DNA from: Haliclona indistincta
Taxonomy: Eukaryota; Porifera; Demospongiae; Haplosclerida; Chalinidae
Length of the DNA stretch: 64,000 bases
Reading direction: 5' to 3'
NCBI GenBank assembly: GCA_964017065.1
Contig: OZ024791.1
Coordinates: 8,145,471-8,209,470, forward strand
The translations under genes and the position numbers were made by a program. Positions 42,211 through 53,178 of this stretch are shown here, in pieces. The notes beneath the pieces were generated by a model, which was not told the origin of the DNA, ran no database searches, and was given only the letters and a program-made list of their open reading frames with translations. How positions within the stretch are numbered: the first letter of the stretch is position 1; the number at the start of each line of letters is the position of its first letter.

Positions 42211-42333
42211 CCTGGTAGCAGTGCTGACACTAATGGAGGGTTGTTCTACCATGTTGAAGCAAGCTGTAATGGTCTACCATCTCCTCCTTACGTTGCTGAG
42301 AAGGAGCTCACCTGTGCTGTGTGCACTAAGTGA
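42211..42333 (+). pseudogene. Collagen-array 3' relic before gene 15
   Basis: The last ~40 codons of an array gene (from [10 protein letters not shown] to the stop 42331-42333). The conserved LPCPP cysteine is Ser. Joined at its 5' side to the SINE. It is followed by a class C promoter (TTTATAAG at 42650), as is the paralogous relic at 62352. Confidence 0.85.
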
Positions 42334-42713
42334 ACTCATTGCTACTAACTAGTTGTACAGTAGGGTGCGTATAGTCACTGTAGTTTATATTCGAATATAC
42401 CTTACACCAAAGGTATCTTAGTTTACAATGTTACAAATTACTAGCAAGTGAGCCCATACCATTTTTGTTTGATCGCTTGTAATTATATGGTTTACAACTG
42501 CGGCTCAGCTTTGGTTGGGAAATATTCAGTCATTGTGGCGCCATATTTTTTATTATATTTATGAAGTCGCAGAAGAATGTTCGAGTAAGCGTATCTTCCC
42601 ACACACAAATCTCATCATCTGTAAGATTTCACTAAGAGTGCCGACTGGTTTTATAAGAGAGTTCGGTCAATACTGTTCATACTATTGTTAAGCTGTCATC
42701 AGCTTCAGCAAGC
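42334..42713 (+). promoter_or_regulatory. Class C promoter of gene 15
   Basis: Class C region with TTTATAAG at 42650-42657, 64 bp before the ATG, GTATCTTCCCACACAC near 42591 and GTGGCGCCATA near 42535. Confidence 0.6.
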
Positions 42714-43544
42714 ATGAAGCAAGGACAGTTGATCATTGCTGTGTTCCTGGTCTGTGCTATCATTCCTTTCTCTACCTGTGATAGACACACTCGTTCTGTC
42801 AATATTACGAGTACCTGTCTTCAAGACAACCATCCTGTTCATCAGCTGATCAAAGGTCGTGATGGTCGCGATGGCTTGAATGGAAGGGATGGTCTACCAG
42901 GACCTTCAGGAGCCCCTGGGAGAAATGGACGTGATGGAACTAGAGGACAGAAAGGAGACAAGGGAGAGAGAGGAGAGGCAGGGATAGTAGGAGCACCAGG
43001 TCCTGTTAGTGGAGGAGCTACCTACACACGATGGGGGAGGACATCGTGTCCTAGCATAACAGGAACAAGCCTCGTCTACAGTGGTAGAGCTGGTAAATCA
43101 TGGTGGAACCAACGAGGAGGAGGAGCCAACTATCAATGTCTACCAAACAACCCAGAGTATGGACAATATAGACCTGGAGTTCAAGGTCACTCTACTATAT
43201 TTGGATTAGAATATGAAGGACCGGTTCCATTTCCTCTTCATGATCACAATGTTCCATGTGCTGTCTGTCATGTCTCCACTAGAGCGGCTGTACTGATGAT
43301 TCCAGCATGGCGTCACTGTCTTAGCCAGTGGACACTGGAGTATACTGGATACCTAATGAGTGAAAAACATACTTCCAATTCAGCAACATTCGAGTGTGTT
43401 GATAAAGATGCAGAGTCAGTTCCTGGTAGTGGTGCTAACACTGATGGAGGGACGTTCCATCACGTTGAAGCAAGCTGTAATGGTCTACCATGTTCTCCTT
43501 ACGTTGCTGAGAAGGAGCTCACCTGTGCTGTGTGCACTAAGTGA
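42714..43544 (+). CDS. Collagen-array gene 15, short-chain collagen C4-like protein
   Basis: Intact, 276 residues, class C promoter. Windows: SIT (no sequon), WN, Ala138, RP/H/T, EGPVPFPLHD (the only short-form copy where VQSA is VPFP), SEKHTSNSATF and GANTDGGTFHH. The FGVEY core reads FGLEY, HCPSQ reads HCLSQ, and LPCPPY reads LPCSPY. All triplets and cysteines present. RPG at 153 is shared with gene 9. Confidence 0.92.
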   Translation: MKQGQLIIAVFLVCAIIPFSTCDRHTRSVNITSTCLQDNHPVHQLIKGRDGRDGLNGRDGLPGPSGAPGRNGRDGTRGQKGDKGERGEAGIVGAPGPVSGGATYTRWGRTSCPSITGTSLVYSGRAGKSWWNQRGGGANYQCLPNNPEYGQYRPGVQGHSTIFGLEYEGPVPFPLHDHNVPCAVCHVSTRAAVLMIPAWRHCLSQWTLEYTGYLMSEKHTSNSATFECVDKDAESVPGSGANTDGGTFHHVEASCNGLPCSPYVAEKELTCAVCTK

Positions 43545-44942
43545 ACTCATTGCTACTAACTAGCTAGTTATAGAGGTGTGTTTGATGTTAGTGAATCGAT
43601 TGAGATGTGGTATTAGTGTTAGTTTGAGTGAGCCCTATAGTGTTTCCTCACAATCAATTAGTTATCTTGTGCATATGCATCATTCTATAAATGCCCTTAT
43701 GTTCTAAATGTGTGATTTCGATTCGAGAACTTTGATATCATGTCAAGATTGTTTGCTGAGTCAAGCAAGTTCATCTGCCATCCTTGGGAAAAGCTGCGTA
43801 TGGATATCAGCGAGCGCTGCTCGTGCCATACTACAGCTTCGTATACTATATACCGCCTTGGTACATGTAACCATAGGTTAAACAACCCTATTGCAGATTT
43901 TACTAAGTGAGGTATCACTGTATTTTCACATGATCTGGCTCAGTAAAAAAAAAAAACTGAATTATTTGATCCAGATGGAAAGAGAGTGTATAAACTTCAA
44001 TCAGCGTGACGGCCCACGACCACAGATTCTACTAATTTCTCACTTTAGTTGAGTTAGCAGATTGTCTTGGTATAGCAGAAGCTACTGGGTACTTGTAGAT
44101 GTCAAGATCCAGCCAATACGAAACTGACATACCCGTACCGTCAGCCATCACTAGTCTATCTATAGAAACATGTCAATCATGTGTTGAGTTGTAATATTTA
44201 ATCAGATGCGTGGGAGTGTCCCGCTCCTCTTTACTGCGCTCACTCTCAGTATTCTCCCCTGCCTTCACACATTTTAATAGGTTCTTCATTATGTCATGAG
44301 ATGGTCAGTAGTATGTGATCCTCTTCATTTCAATATTCTACTGTGTGTATATCTTGTCCAGAGAGAAATAGCAGACAAAGTAGTGTTTCCAAATACTGCA
44401 GAATTCAACCACCACACACACACACACGCACGCACACACACACACACACACATCTCTGATCTGTTTTTAAATCAGAAACGGTATAACTGTGTCTTCTTGT
44501 CATGGTTTATAAGCTTCATCATAGCAAAAACGTTACATAAACCGTGACAAGATTATAAATACATAGGAACGAGCCTATACAATATAATAACTGTGTCTTC
44601 ATTCTAACTATCATTGGTTTGTTGATGGTTTCATTGTAAGGTGGTGTAACGATTAAATCTTTGGAAGCAACTGAACAGTTCAGGAGAGCTCAGTGGTAAA
44701 CATGTTTACGATAGTAACTCATGACAAACCAAACACTCGAGTAGTTCGTATCTTCCTACGTACTCTATTTCCGTGCCAGCGTTAGATGAGTGTTCACAAA
44801 GAACATTCTCCGTCACTATAGTTCAAACAGTGTACATGTCCATCAGTCTTGTGGCGTCACTATGCAATCAGTCTTGTGGCGTCACTATATAAAGCAGTGA
44901 GTCTTTGACATTATTTGTCAGCAAAGTTACTGAATAGCAAGC
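43545..44942. other. Gene 15 3'UTR, partial module and class A promoter of gene 16
   Basis: Standard 3'UTR to about 43755, then about 120 bp of unique sequence (43757-43877) replace the downstream block and the left arm of the inverted-repeat module. The interior and right arm (about 44209-44265) remain. (CA)n with CG interruptions at 44412-44452. Class A promoter with TATA at 44886. Confidence 0.5.
44412..44452. repeat. (CA)n microsatellite
   Basis: About 20 units with GCAC interruptions, before gene 16. Confidence 0.9.
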
Positions 44943-45782
44943 ATGAAGCAAGGACAGTTGATCATTGCTGTGTTCCTGGTCTGTGCAATCATTCCTTTCT
45001 CTACCTGTGATAGACACACTCGTTCTGTCAATATTACGAGTACCTGTCTTCAAGACAACCATCCTGTTCATCAGCTGATCAAAGGTCGTGATGGTCGCGA
45101 TGGCTTGAATGGAAGGGATGGTCTACCAGGACCTTCAGGAGCCCCTGGGAGAAATGGACGTGATGGAACTAGAGGACAGAAAGGAGACAAGGGAGAGAGA
45201 GGAGAGGCAGGGATAGTAGGAGCACCAGGTCCTGTTAGTGGAGGAGCTACCTACACACGATGGGGGAGGACATCGTGTCCTAACATAGCAGGGACAAGCC
45301 TCGTGTACAGTGGTAAAGCTGGTAAATCATGGTTCTACCAACGAGGAGGAGGAGGCAACTATCAATGTCTACCAAACAACCCAGAGTATGGACAATATAT
45401 TGCTGGAGTTCAAGGTCACTCTCCTATATTTGGAGTTGAGTATCAATCACAAGATCGCGGTCCTCTTTCCCGTCTATATGATCACAATGTTCCATGTGCT
45501 GTCTGTCATGTCTCCAACAGAGCAGCTGTACTGATGATTCCAGCATGGCGTCACTGTCCTAGCCAGTGGACACTGGAGTATACTGGATACCTAATGAGTG
45601 AACGTAGTACTCACAACACAGCAACATACGAGTGTGTTGATAAAGATGCAGAGTCAGTTCCTGGTAGCAGTGTTAGCACTGATGGAGGGTTGTTCTACCA
45701 TGTTGAAGCAAGCTGTAATGGTCTACCATGTCCTCCTTACGTTGCTGAGAAGGAGCTCACCTGTGCTGTGTGCACTAAGTGA
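44943..45782 (+). CDS. Collagen-array gene 16, short-chain collagen C4-like protein
   Basis: Intact, 279 residues (long form), class A promoter. Windows: NIA (no sequon), FY after Trp130 (unique), Gly138, IA/H/P, QSQDRGPLSRLYD, SERSTHNTATY and SVSTDGGL. The conserved SGRAGKS reads SGKAGKS, and HVSTRAA reads HVSNRAA. The QSQD window links it to genes 7 and 20. A standard downstream block follows for about 560 bp. Confidence 0.92.
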   Translation: MKQGQLIIAVFLVCAIIPFSTCDRHTRSVNITSTCLQDNHPVHQLIKGRDGRDGLNGRDGLPGPSGAPGRNGRDGTRGQKGDKGERGEAGIVGAPGPVSGGATYTRWGRTSCPNIAGTSLVYSGKAGKSWFYQRGGGGNYQCLPNNPEYGQYIAGVQGHSPIFGVEYQSQDRGPLSRLYDHNVPCAVCHVSNRAAVLMIPAWRHCPSQWTLEYTGYLMSERSTHNTATYECVDKDAESVPGSSVSTDGGLFYHVEASCNGLPCPPYVAEKELTCAVCTK

Positions 45783-46780
45783 ACTCATTGCTACTAACTA
45801 GCTAGTTATAGATGTGTGTTTGATGTTAGTGAATCGATTGAGATGTGGTATTAGTGTTAGTTTGAGTGAGCCCTATAGTGTTTCCTCACAATCAATTAGT
45901 TATCTTGTGCATATGCATCATTCTATAAATGTCCTTATGTCCTAAATGTGTGATTTCGATTCGATATCATGTCAAGATCATTTGCTGAGCTAGGTTCGAT
46001 GAGTGCTGCACGAGAGTGATAGCAGTACGATGGAGATAAGGCAAAAATGAGTGAACAAAGGTGCCATTGAAGCAAGACACGACATGGCTGCTCATGCAAG
46101 TGCTAAGCAGTGAGAGTATGAGCTACATGGTTATGTGACAGGCCAGAGTGATAGATGTATTGTGAAGGAAGCGCAAGGTGATATTTACCAATAAGAGATC
46201 TTAGTTACCTCAGTTTGTCTGGTGTCATTCTGCTTGCTGGTTAATTGATGCTTACTGTGCAAGCTTTCATACATCTCCTACTCTCATGCTTGGATGCACC
46301 TTCACCAGGAGCGCATAATGGTAGTGAGCGTGGTAAAAAGACAGGAGTGTGACACTTCCAATAGGGTTACAATGCTTGGATGCACCTGTACTGTAATAGC
46401 TATGATCACACAGTAGCAGAAGGATTTCAGCAACTAATAAAAGAAGCTGAAATTTAAGACAGCTAAAATACAGATTGCGATAGTTTGCTAGCGGCACTCA
46501 GTTTACTTTGTTACAAGTTGTCTAGTAGACCAACCATACCGCTCTTGTTTGATCACTTGCAATGTATAGTGGTTCGATTATGCTAGTCAAATACTCCGCC
46601 ATTTGGGCGCCATAGGCATTACTCAGACATTCGTGTATAGTGATATATATATATTAACAGCTGCTGTTCCAAGAATAAGCGTATCTTCCCACACACTCTT
46701 CTCATCTCACAAAGAGTAGCCGCGGCTAGTTTATAAGAGCATTCTTTCGTTAAGTTTTATTAACTATTACGGCAGTAAGC
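45783..46780. other. Gene 16 3'UTR, downstream block and class B promoter of gene 17
   Basis: Standard 3'UTR and downstream block to about 46380, then class B region with CTGTAATAGCTATG near 46389, TTGGGCGCCATAG near 46605 and TTTATAAG at 46730-46737, 51 bp before the ATG. Confidence 0.55.
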
Positions 46781-47620
46781 ATGAAGCAAGGACAGTTGAT
46801 CATTGGTGTGTTCCTGGTCTGTGCTATCATTCCTTTCTCTACCTGTGATAGACACACTCGTTCTGTCAATATTACGAGTACCTGTCTTCAAGACAACCAT
46901 CCTGTTCATCAGCTGATCAAAGGTCGTGATGGTCGTGATGGCTTGAATGGAAGGGATGGTCTACCAGGACCTTCAGGAGCCCCTGGGAGAAATGGACAAG
47001 ATGGAACTAGAGGACAGAAAGGAGACAAGGGAGAGAGAGGAGAGGCAGGGATAGTAGGAGCACCAGGTCCTGTTAGTGGAGGAGCTACCTACACACGATG
47101 GGGGAGGACATCGTGTCCTAACAGAACAGGAACAAGCCTCGTCTACAGTGGTAGAGCTGGTAAATCATGGTTTGATCAACGAGGAGGAGGAGGCAACTAT
47201 CAATGTCTACCAAACAACCCAGAGTATGGACACTACATTGCTGGAGTTCAGGATTACTCTCCTATATTTGGAGTAGAGTATGAAACATACACTGGTGGTC
47301 CTCTTTCCCGTCGACATGATCACAATGTTCCATGTGCTGTCTGTCATGTCTCCACTAGAGCAGCTGTACTGATGATTCCAGCATGGCGTCACTGTCCTAG
47401 CCAGTGGACACTGGAGTATACTGGATACCTAATGACTGAATATAAGAATCACAACACAGCAACATACGAGTGTGTTGATAAAGATGCAGAGTCAGTTCCT
47501 GGTAGTGGTGCTAACACTAATGGAGGGTTATTCTATCGTGTTGAAGCTAGCTGTAATGGTCTACCATGTCCTCCTTACGTTGCTGAGAAGGAGCTCACCT
47601 GTGCTGTGTGCACTAAGTGA
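46781..47620 (+). CDS. Collagen-array gene 17, short-chain collagen C4-like protein
   Basis: Intact, 279 residues, class B promoter. Windows: NRT (sequon), FD, Gly138, GHYIAGVQDYS (Gln151 to His, Gly158 to Asp), ETYTGGPLSRRHD, TEYKNHNTATY and GANTNGGLFYR. RRHD at the end of the long window resembles the RHD of genes 2 and 14 joined to a long-form start, suggesting recombination inside the window. Standard 3'UTR follows. Confidence 0.92.
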   Translation: MKQGQLIIGVFLVCAIIPFSTCDRHTRSVNITSTCLQDNHPVHQLIKGRDGRDGLNGRDGLPGPSGAPGRNGQDGTRGQKGDKGERGEAGIVGAPGPVSGGATYTRWGRTSCPNRTGTSLVYSGRAGKSWFDQRGGGGNYQCLPNNPEYGHYIAGVQDYSPIFGVEYETYTGGPLSRRHDHNVPCAVCHVSTRAAVLMIPAWRHCPSQWTLEYTGYLMTEYKNHNTATYECVDKDAESVPGSGANTNGGLFYRVEASCNGLPCPPYVAEKELTCAVCTK

Positions 47621-48558
47621 ACTCATTGCTACTAACTAGCTAGTTATAGAGGTGTGTTTGATGTTAGTGAATCGATTGAGATGTGGTATTAGTGTTAGTT
47701 TGAGTGAGCCCTATAGTGTTTCCTCACAATCAATTAGTTATCTTGTGCATCATTCTATAAATGCCCTTATGTCCTAAATGTGTGATTTCGATTTGAGAAC
47801 TTTGATATCATGTCAAGATCTTTGCTGAGCTAGCTTTGATGAGGGGTGCACGAGAGTGATAGCAGTACGATGGAGACAAGGCAAAAATGAGTAAACAAAG
47901 GTGCCATTGAAGCAAGACACAACATGGCTGCTCATGCAAGTGCTAAGCAGTGAGAGTATGAGCTACATGGTCATGTGACAGACCAGAGTGATAGATGTAT
48001 TGTGAAGGAAGCGCAAGGTGATATTTACCAATAAGAGATCTTAGTTACCTCAGTTTGTCTGGTGTCATTCTGCTGCTGGTTAATTGATGCTTACTGCACA
48101 TGCTTTCATACATCTCCTACTCTCATGCTTGGATGCACCTTCACCAGGAGCGCATAATGGTAGTGAGCGTGGTAAAAGGACAGGAGCGTGACACTTCCAC
48201 TAGGGTTCCAATGAAAATTTTTAAAGTCGCTGGTTTATTGATGGTTTCATTGTAAGGTGGTGTAACGATTAAATCTTTGGGAGCAACTGAACAGTTCAGG
48301 AGAGCTCAGTGGTAAACATGTTTACGATAGTAACTCATGACAAACCAAACACTCGAGTAGTTCGTATCTTCCCACGTACTCTATTTCCGTGCCAGCGTTA
48401 GATGAGTGTTCACAAAGAACATTCTCCGTCACTATAGTTCAAACAGTGTATGTGTCCATCAGTCTTGTGGCGTCACTATGCAATCAGTCTTGTGGCGTCA
48501 CTATATAAAGCAGTGAGTCTTTGACATTATTTGTCAGCAAAGTTACTGAATAGCAAGC
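47621..48558. other. Gene 17 3'UTR, downstream block and class A promoter of gene 18
   Basis: Standard 3'UTR and block, left arm only of the inverted-repeat module (about 48142-48205), then class A promoter from about 48228, as in the spacer before gene 9. Palindrome near 48313, TATA at 48502. Confidence 0.55.
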
Positions 48559-49398
48559 ATGAAGCAAGGACAGTTGATCATTGCTGTGTTCCTGGTCTGT
48601 GCTATCATTCCTTTCTCTACCTGTGATAGACACACTCGTTCTGTCAATATTACGAGTACCTGTCTTCAAGACAACCATCCTGTTCATCAGCTGATCAAAG
48701 GTCGTGATGGTCGCGATGGCTTGAATGGAAGGGATGGTCTACCAGGACCTTCAGGAGCCCCTGGGAGAAATGGACGTGATGGAACTAGAGGACAGAAAGG
48801 AGACAAGGGAGAGAGAGGAGAGGCAGGGATAGTAGGAGCACCAGGTCCTGTTAGTGGAGGAGCTACCTACACACGATGGGGGAGGACATCGTGTCCTAAC
48901 AGAACAGGAACAAGCCTCGTCTACAGTGGTAGAGCTGGTAAATCATGGTATGACCAACGAGGAGGAGGAGGCAACTATCAATGTCTACCAAACAACCCAG
49001 AGTATGGACAATATGCTCCTGGAGTTCAAGGCAATTGTCTCATTTTTGGAGTTGAGTATCAAACACAAAGTGGCGGTCCTCTTTATCGTCTATCTCAACA
49101 TAATGTTCCATGTGCTGTCTGTCATGTCTCCACTAGAGCAGCTGTACTGATGATTCCAGCATGGCGTCACTGTCCTAGCCAGTGGACATTGGAGTATACT
49201 GGATACCTAATGTCTGAACATCATACTTACAACACAGCAACATTCGAGTGTGTTGATAAAGATGCAGAGTCAGTTCCTGGTAGCCATGTTGACACTAATG
49301 GAGGGTTGTTCTATCATGTTGAAGCAAGCTGTAATGGTCTAGCATGTTCTCCTTACGTTGCTGAGAAGGAGCTCACCTGTGCTGTGTGCACTAAGTGA
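48559..49398 (+). CDS. Collagen-array gene 18, short-chain collagen C4-like protein
   Basis: Intact, 279 residues, class A promoter. Windows: NRT (sequon), YD, Gly138, AP, then NCL in place of NSL (an eleventh C-terminal cysteine), QTQSGGPLYRLSQ, SEHHTYNTATF and HVDTNGGL with LACSPY. The 168-180 window and the whole 3' end are nearly those of gene 1, 46 kb away, but the 219-229 window is not, which is evidence of segmental exchange. Confidence 0.92.
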   Translation: MKQGQLIIAVFLVCAIIPFSTCDRHTRSVNITSTCLQDNHPVHQLIKGRDGRDGLNGRDGLPGPSGAPGRNGRDGTRGQKGDKGERGEAGIVGAPGPVSGGATYTRWGRTSCPNRTGTSLVYSGRAGKSWYDQRGGGGNYQCLPNNPEYGQYAPGVQGNCLIFGVEYQTQSGGPLYRLSQHNVPCAVCHVSTRAAVLMIPAWRHCPSQWTLEYTGYLMSEHHTYNTATFECVDKDAESVPGSHVDTNGGLFYHVEASCNGLACSPYVAEKELTCAVCTK

Positions 49399-51120
49399 AC
49401 TCATTGCTACTAACTAGCTAGTTATAGAGGTGTGTTTGATGTTAGTGAATCGATTGAGATGTGGTATTAGTGTTAGTTTGAGTGAGCCCTATAGTGTTTC
49501 CTCACAATCAATTAGTTATCTTGTGCATATCCATCATTCTATAAATGCCCTTATGTCCTAAATGTGTGATTTCGATTCGAGAACTTTGATATCATGTCAA
49601 GATTGTTTGCTGAGCTAGCTTTGATGAGTAGTGCACGAGAGTGATAGCATTACGATGGAGACAATGAGTGAACAAAGGTGCCATTGAAGCAAGACACGAC
49701 ATGGCTGCTCATGCAAGTGCTAAGCAGTGAGAGTATGAGCTACATGGTTATGTGACAGACCAGAGTGATAGATGTATTGTGAAGGAAGCGCAAGGTGATA
49801 TTTACCAATAAGAGATCTTAGTTACCTCAGTTTGTCTGGTGTAAGCTTGCTGGTTAATGATGCTTACTGCGCAAGCTTTCATACATCTCCTACTCTCATG
49901 CTTGGATGCACCTTCACTAGGAGCGCATAATGGTAGTGAGTGTTGTAAAAAGACACTCTTCCACTAGGTTCCCTAATCTATGGTCATAAATTCAGCAGGA
50001 TTGTGTATCTGTGTGTAGAATGGTGGCAGGTTGGTCACTTTTAATGATATTCATTACTTTAAAAGTAGCTATACTTCCAGATAGGCTCAGTTAGCCCACG
50101 TATTGCATTCCACACATATTTTTCTCTTACTGGGGATGGACTATCGATGCTTAGTTATGTCATCAGTTCCATTGGTACTGTTCGGTAATAACGATCTTTT
50201 ACATTACTGCACAGTTGGGTACATTATGAGAAGATGTATACATTTACCCATGCACAGTATGCGGGAGGGTTATGCAGTCATGTCCGTCTGTACGTATGTA
50301 TATGTGTGTAAAGAACACGCCTGTTTGTTTCCAACATTCTCTGCTTCTTGTTCATTGATTTTGTAGTCTTATAAAGACGTTTTCAGTGCTGTTAAGTCTC
50401 GCTCGAGTGGCTATGTGAACTCATTGCTACTAACTAGCCAGTGTTACTGAATTTATAAACTTTTGTTGGTGTGTATGAATAAGATAGATCAAACTTTCTT
50501 ATGATACTTAGCTAAAACATTTTAACAAAATTTGATAAACAATGACATATGGATGAAGTCAAGGAACTAGATGGGATCAGCCATGTCACTGATGTGCTAT
50601 ATAATTATGCAGCTGCTTGGTGTTCTTAATTTGAGGTGCTGCCATTTTGTTAATGTGTCTTTTTCTAACTATGCATACGTCTGTGTGGACTGTATAGCCT
50701 GCCCTCTAGTTACTAGGTGTGTGCTTCCCATAGCACACACTTCCCGATGCTTCCCATAGCTTGTCCAGCTGTGATTTAACCTCCATTATTCTTGGGGCTT
50801 TACATCATACATCACTCTGAGCAGAGTCCTAGATTCATACTGGCTCATTGCCGATGTAATGATACTTGGCACATACAGGACTGGGGAGGAGGCTAGTGAC
50901 ATGCCTGATACCATCTTGTTTTCTTAGTTTAGAAGCGTCATTCAATCTTGTTTCTTTACTGGCAAAATCACTTTGTCAACATCCTTCATAATATTTATGA
51001 TTGTATAAAAATACAAGACTGAAACTGTCGTTAAATTTAGTTGTTTATTTTACTCGTTCTTGATACTTTTACCATTAGTAGTAGTTGCTATCATACAACC
51101 ACTTGCAACTGAGTCACACC
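49399..51120. other. Gene 18 3'UTR, downstream block and unique spacer
   Basis: Standard 3'UTR and block to about 49985. 49990-50065 is a partial copy of the sequence that precedes the SUDS3 C-terminal exons (8575-8650, 52990-53065), then unique sequence begins. A 24-bp scrap of array stop plus 3'UTR is at 50415-50438. The rest to 51120 is unique and AT-rich; frames at 50103-50366 and 50571-50759 are unrecognised. Confidence 0.45.
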
Positions 51121-51530
51121 ATAGATATTACAGTGCTAGACTGTAATACACACAGTAGCAGAAGGATTTCAGCAACTAATAAAAGAAGCTGAAATTTAAC
51201 ACAGCTAAAATACAGATTGTGATAGTTTGCTAGCGGCACTCAGTTTACTTTGTTACAAGTTGTCTAGTAGACCAACCATACCGCTCTTGTTTGATCACTT
51301 GCAAATGTATAGTGGTTCGACTTTGCTAATCAAATATTCCGCCATTTGGGCGCCATAGGCATTACTCAGACATTCATGTATAGTGATATATTTTATATTA
51401 TATTAACAGCTGCTGTTCCAAGAATAAGCGTATCTTCCCACACACTCTTCTCATCTCACAAAGAGTAGCCGCGGCTAGTTTATAAGAGCATTCATTAGTT
51501 AAGTCTTCATTTACTATTACGACAGCAAGC
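51121..51530 (+). promoter_or_regulatory. Class B promoter of gene 19
   Basis: Class B region: TTGGGCGCCATAG near 51347, GTATCTTCCCACACAC near 51429 and TTTATAAG at 51479-51486. At its outer edge ATAGATATTACAG and a nearby CTGTAATAC (51122-51153) form a small inverted pair like the ends of the 13434 foldback element. Confidence 0.6.
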
Positions 51531-52361
51531 ATGAAGCAAGGGCAGTTGATCATTGCTGTGTTCCTGGTCTGTGCTATCATTCCTTTCTCTACCTGTGATA
51601 GACACACTCGTTCTGTCAATATTACGAGTACCTGTCTTCAAGACAACCATCCTGTTCATCAGCTGATCAAAGGTCGTGATGGTCGCGATGGCTTAAATGG
51701 AAGGGATGGTCTACCAGGACCTTCAGGAGCCCCTGGGAGAAATGGACAAGATGGAACTAGAGGACAGAAAGGAGACAAGGGAGAGAGAGGAGAGGCAGGG
51801 ATAGTAGGAGCACCAGGTCCTGTTAGTGGAGGAGCTACCTACACACGATGGGGGAGGACATCGTGTCCTAGCATAGCAGGAACAAGCCTCGTCTACAGTG
51901 GTAGAGCTGGTAATTCATGGTTCAACCAACGAGGAGGAGGAAGCAACTATCAATGTCTACCAAACAACCCAGAGTATGGACAGTACATTGCTGGAGTTCA
52001 AGGTTATTCTCTTATATTTGGAGTAGAGTATGAAAGACCAGTTCAATCTGCTCTTTACAATCACAATGTTCCATGTGCTGTCTGTCATGTCTCCACAAGA
52101 GCAGCTGTACTGATGATTCCAGCATGGCTTCACTGTCCTAGCCAGTGGACACTGGAGTATACTGGATACCTAATGAGTGAATATAAGAATCACAACTCAG
52201 CAACATTCGAGTGTGTTGATAAAGATCCAGAGTCAGTTCCTGGTAGTGGTGCTAGCACTAATGGAGGGTTGTTCCATCATGTTGAAGCAAGCTGTAATGG
52301 TCTACCATGTCCTCCTTACGTTGCTGAGAAGGAGCTCACCTGTGCTGTGTGCACTAAGTGA
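51531..52361 (+). CDS. Collagen-array gene 19, short-chain collagen C4-like protein
   Basis: Intact, 276 residues, class B promoter. Windows: SIA at 114 (both sequon positions changed), SGRAGNSW for [10 protein letters not shown], Ser138, IA/Y/L, ERPVQSALYN (close to gene 11), SEYKNHNSATF, DPESVPG and GASTNGGLFHH. It is the last array gene before the C-terminal exons of SUDS3 copy B, 818 bp downstream. Confidence 0.92.
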   Translation: MKQGQLIIAVFLVCAIIPFSTCDRHTRSVNITSTCLQDNHPVHQLIKGRDGRDGLNGRDGLPGPSGAPGRNGQDGTRGQKGDKGERGEAGIVGAPGPVSGGATYTRWGRTSCPSIAGTSLVYSGRAGNSWFNQRGGGSNYQCLPNNPEYGQYIAGVQGYSLIFGVEYERPVQSALYNHNVPCAVCHVSTRAAVLMIPAWLHCPSQWTLEYTGYLMSEYKNHNSATFECVDKDPESVPGSGASTNGGLFHHVEASCNGLPCPPYVAEKELTCAVCTK

Positions 52362-53178
52362 ACTCATTGCTACTAACTAGCTAGTTATAGAGGTGTGTTT
52401 GATGTTAGTGAATCGATTGAGATGTGGTATTAGTGTTAGTTTGAGTGACCCCTATAGTGTTTCCTCACAATCAATTAGTTATCTTGTGCATATGCATCAT
52501 TCTATAAATGCCCTTATGTCCTAAATGTGTGATTTCGATTCGAGAACTTTGATATCATGTCAAGATCGTTTGCTGAGCTAGCTTTGATGAGTGGTGCACG
52601 AGAGTGATAGCAGTACGATGGAGACAAGGCAAAAATGAGTAAACAAAGGTGCCATTGAAGCAAGACACGACATGGCTGCTCATGCAAGTGCTAAGCAGTG
52701 AGAGTATGAGCTACATGGTTATGTGACAGACCAGAGTGATAGATGTATTGTGAAGGAAGCGCAAGGTGATATTTACCAATAAGAGATCTTATTTACCTCA
52801 GCTTGTCTGGTGTCATTCTGCTTGCTGGTTAATTGATCCTTACTGCGCAAGCTTTCATACATCTCCTACTCTCATGCTTGGATGCACCTTCACCAGGAGC
52901 GCATAATGGTAGTGAGCGTGGTAAAAGGACAGGAGCGTGACAGTTCCTCTAGGGTTACAATGAAATATATCTACAGTCATAAATTCAGCGGGATTGTGTA
53001 TCTGTGTGTAGAGTGGTTAAAGGAGGTGGGTTGGTCACTTTTAATGAGATTCATTACTTTAAAAGACATACAAATCGATGCCATAAATTTAATCAAAATT
53101 CGCGTGTTTTTAGTCACAGTTTAAGCATAATTTATCCACTATACACTAGTCAATACTCACTCGTTTTCATTGTCTTAG
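52362..53178. other. Gene 19 3'UTR and end of SUDS3 copy B intron
   Basis: Standard 3'UTR and downstream block to about 52985, then sequence colinear with 8575-8770 up to the SUDS3 acceptor at 53177-53178. No gene seen. Confidence 0.55.

Noticed and set aside
50103..50759. Two small frames in the unique spacer before gene 19
   Set aside because: Chance-length frames without signal, domain or paralogue.
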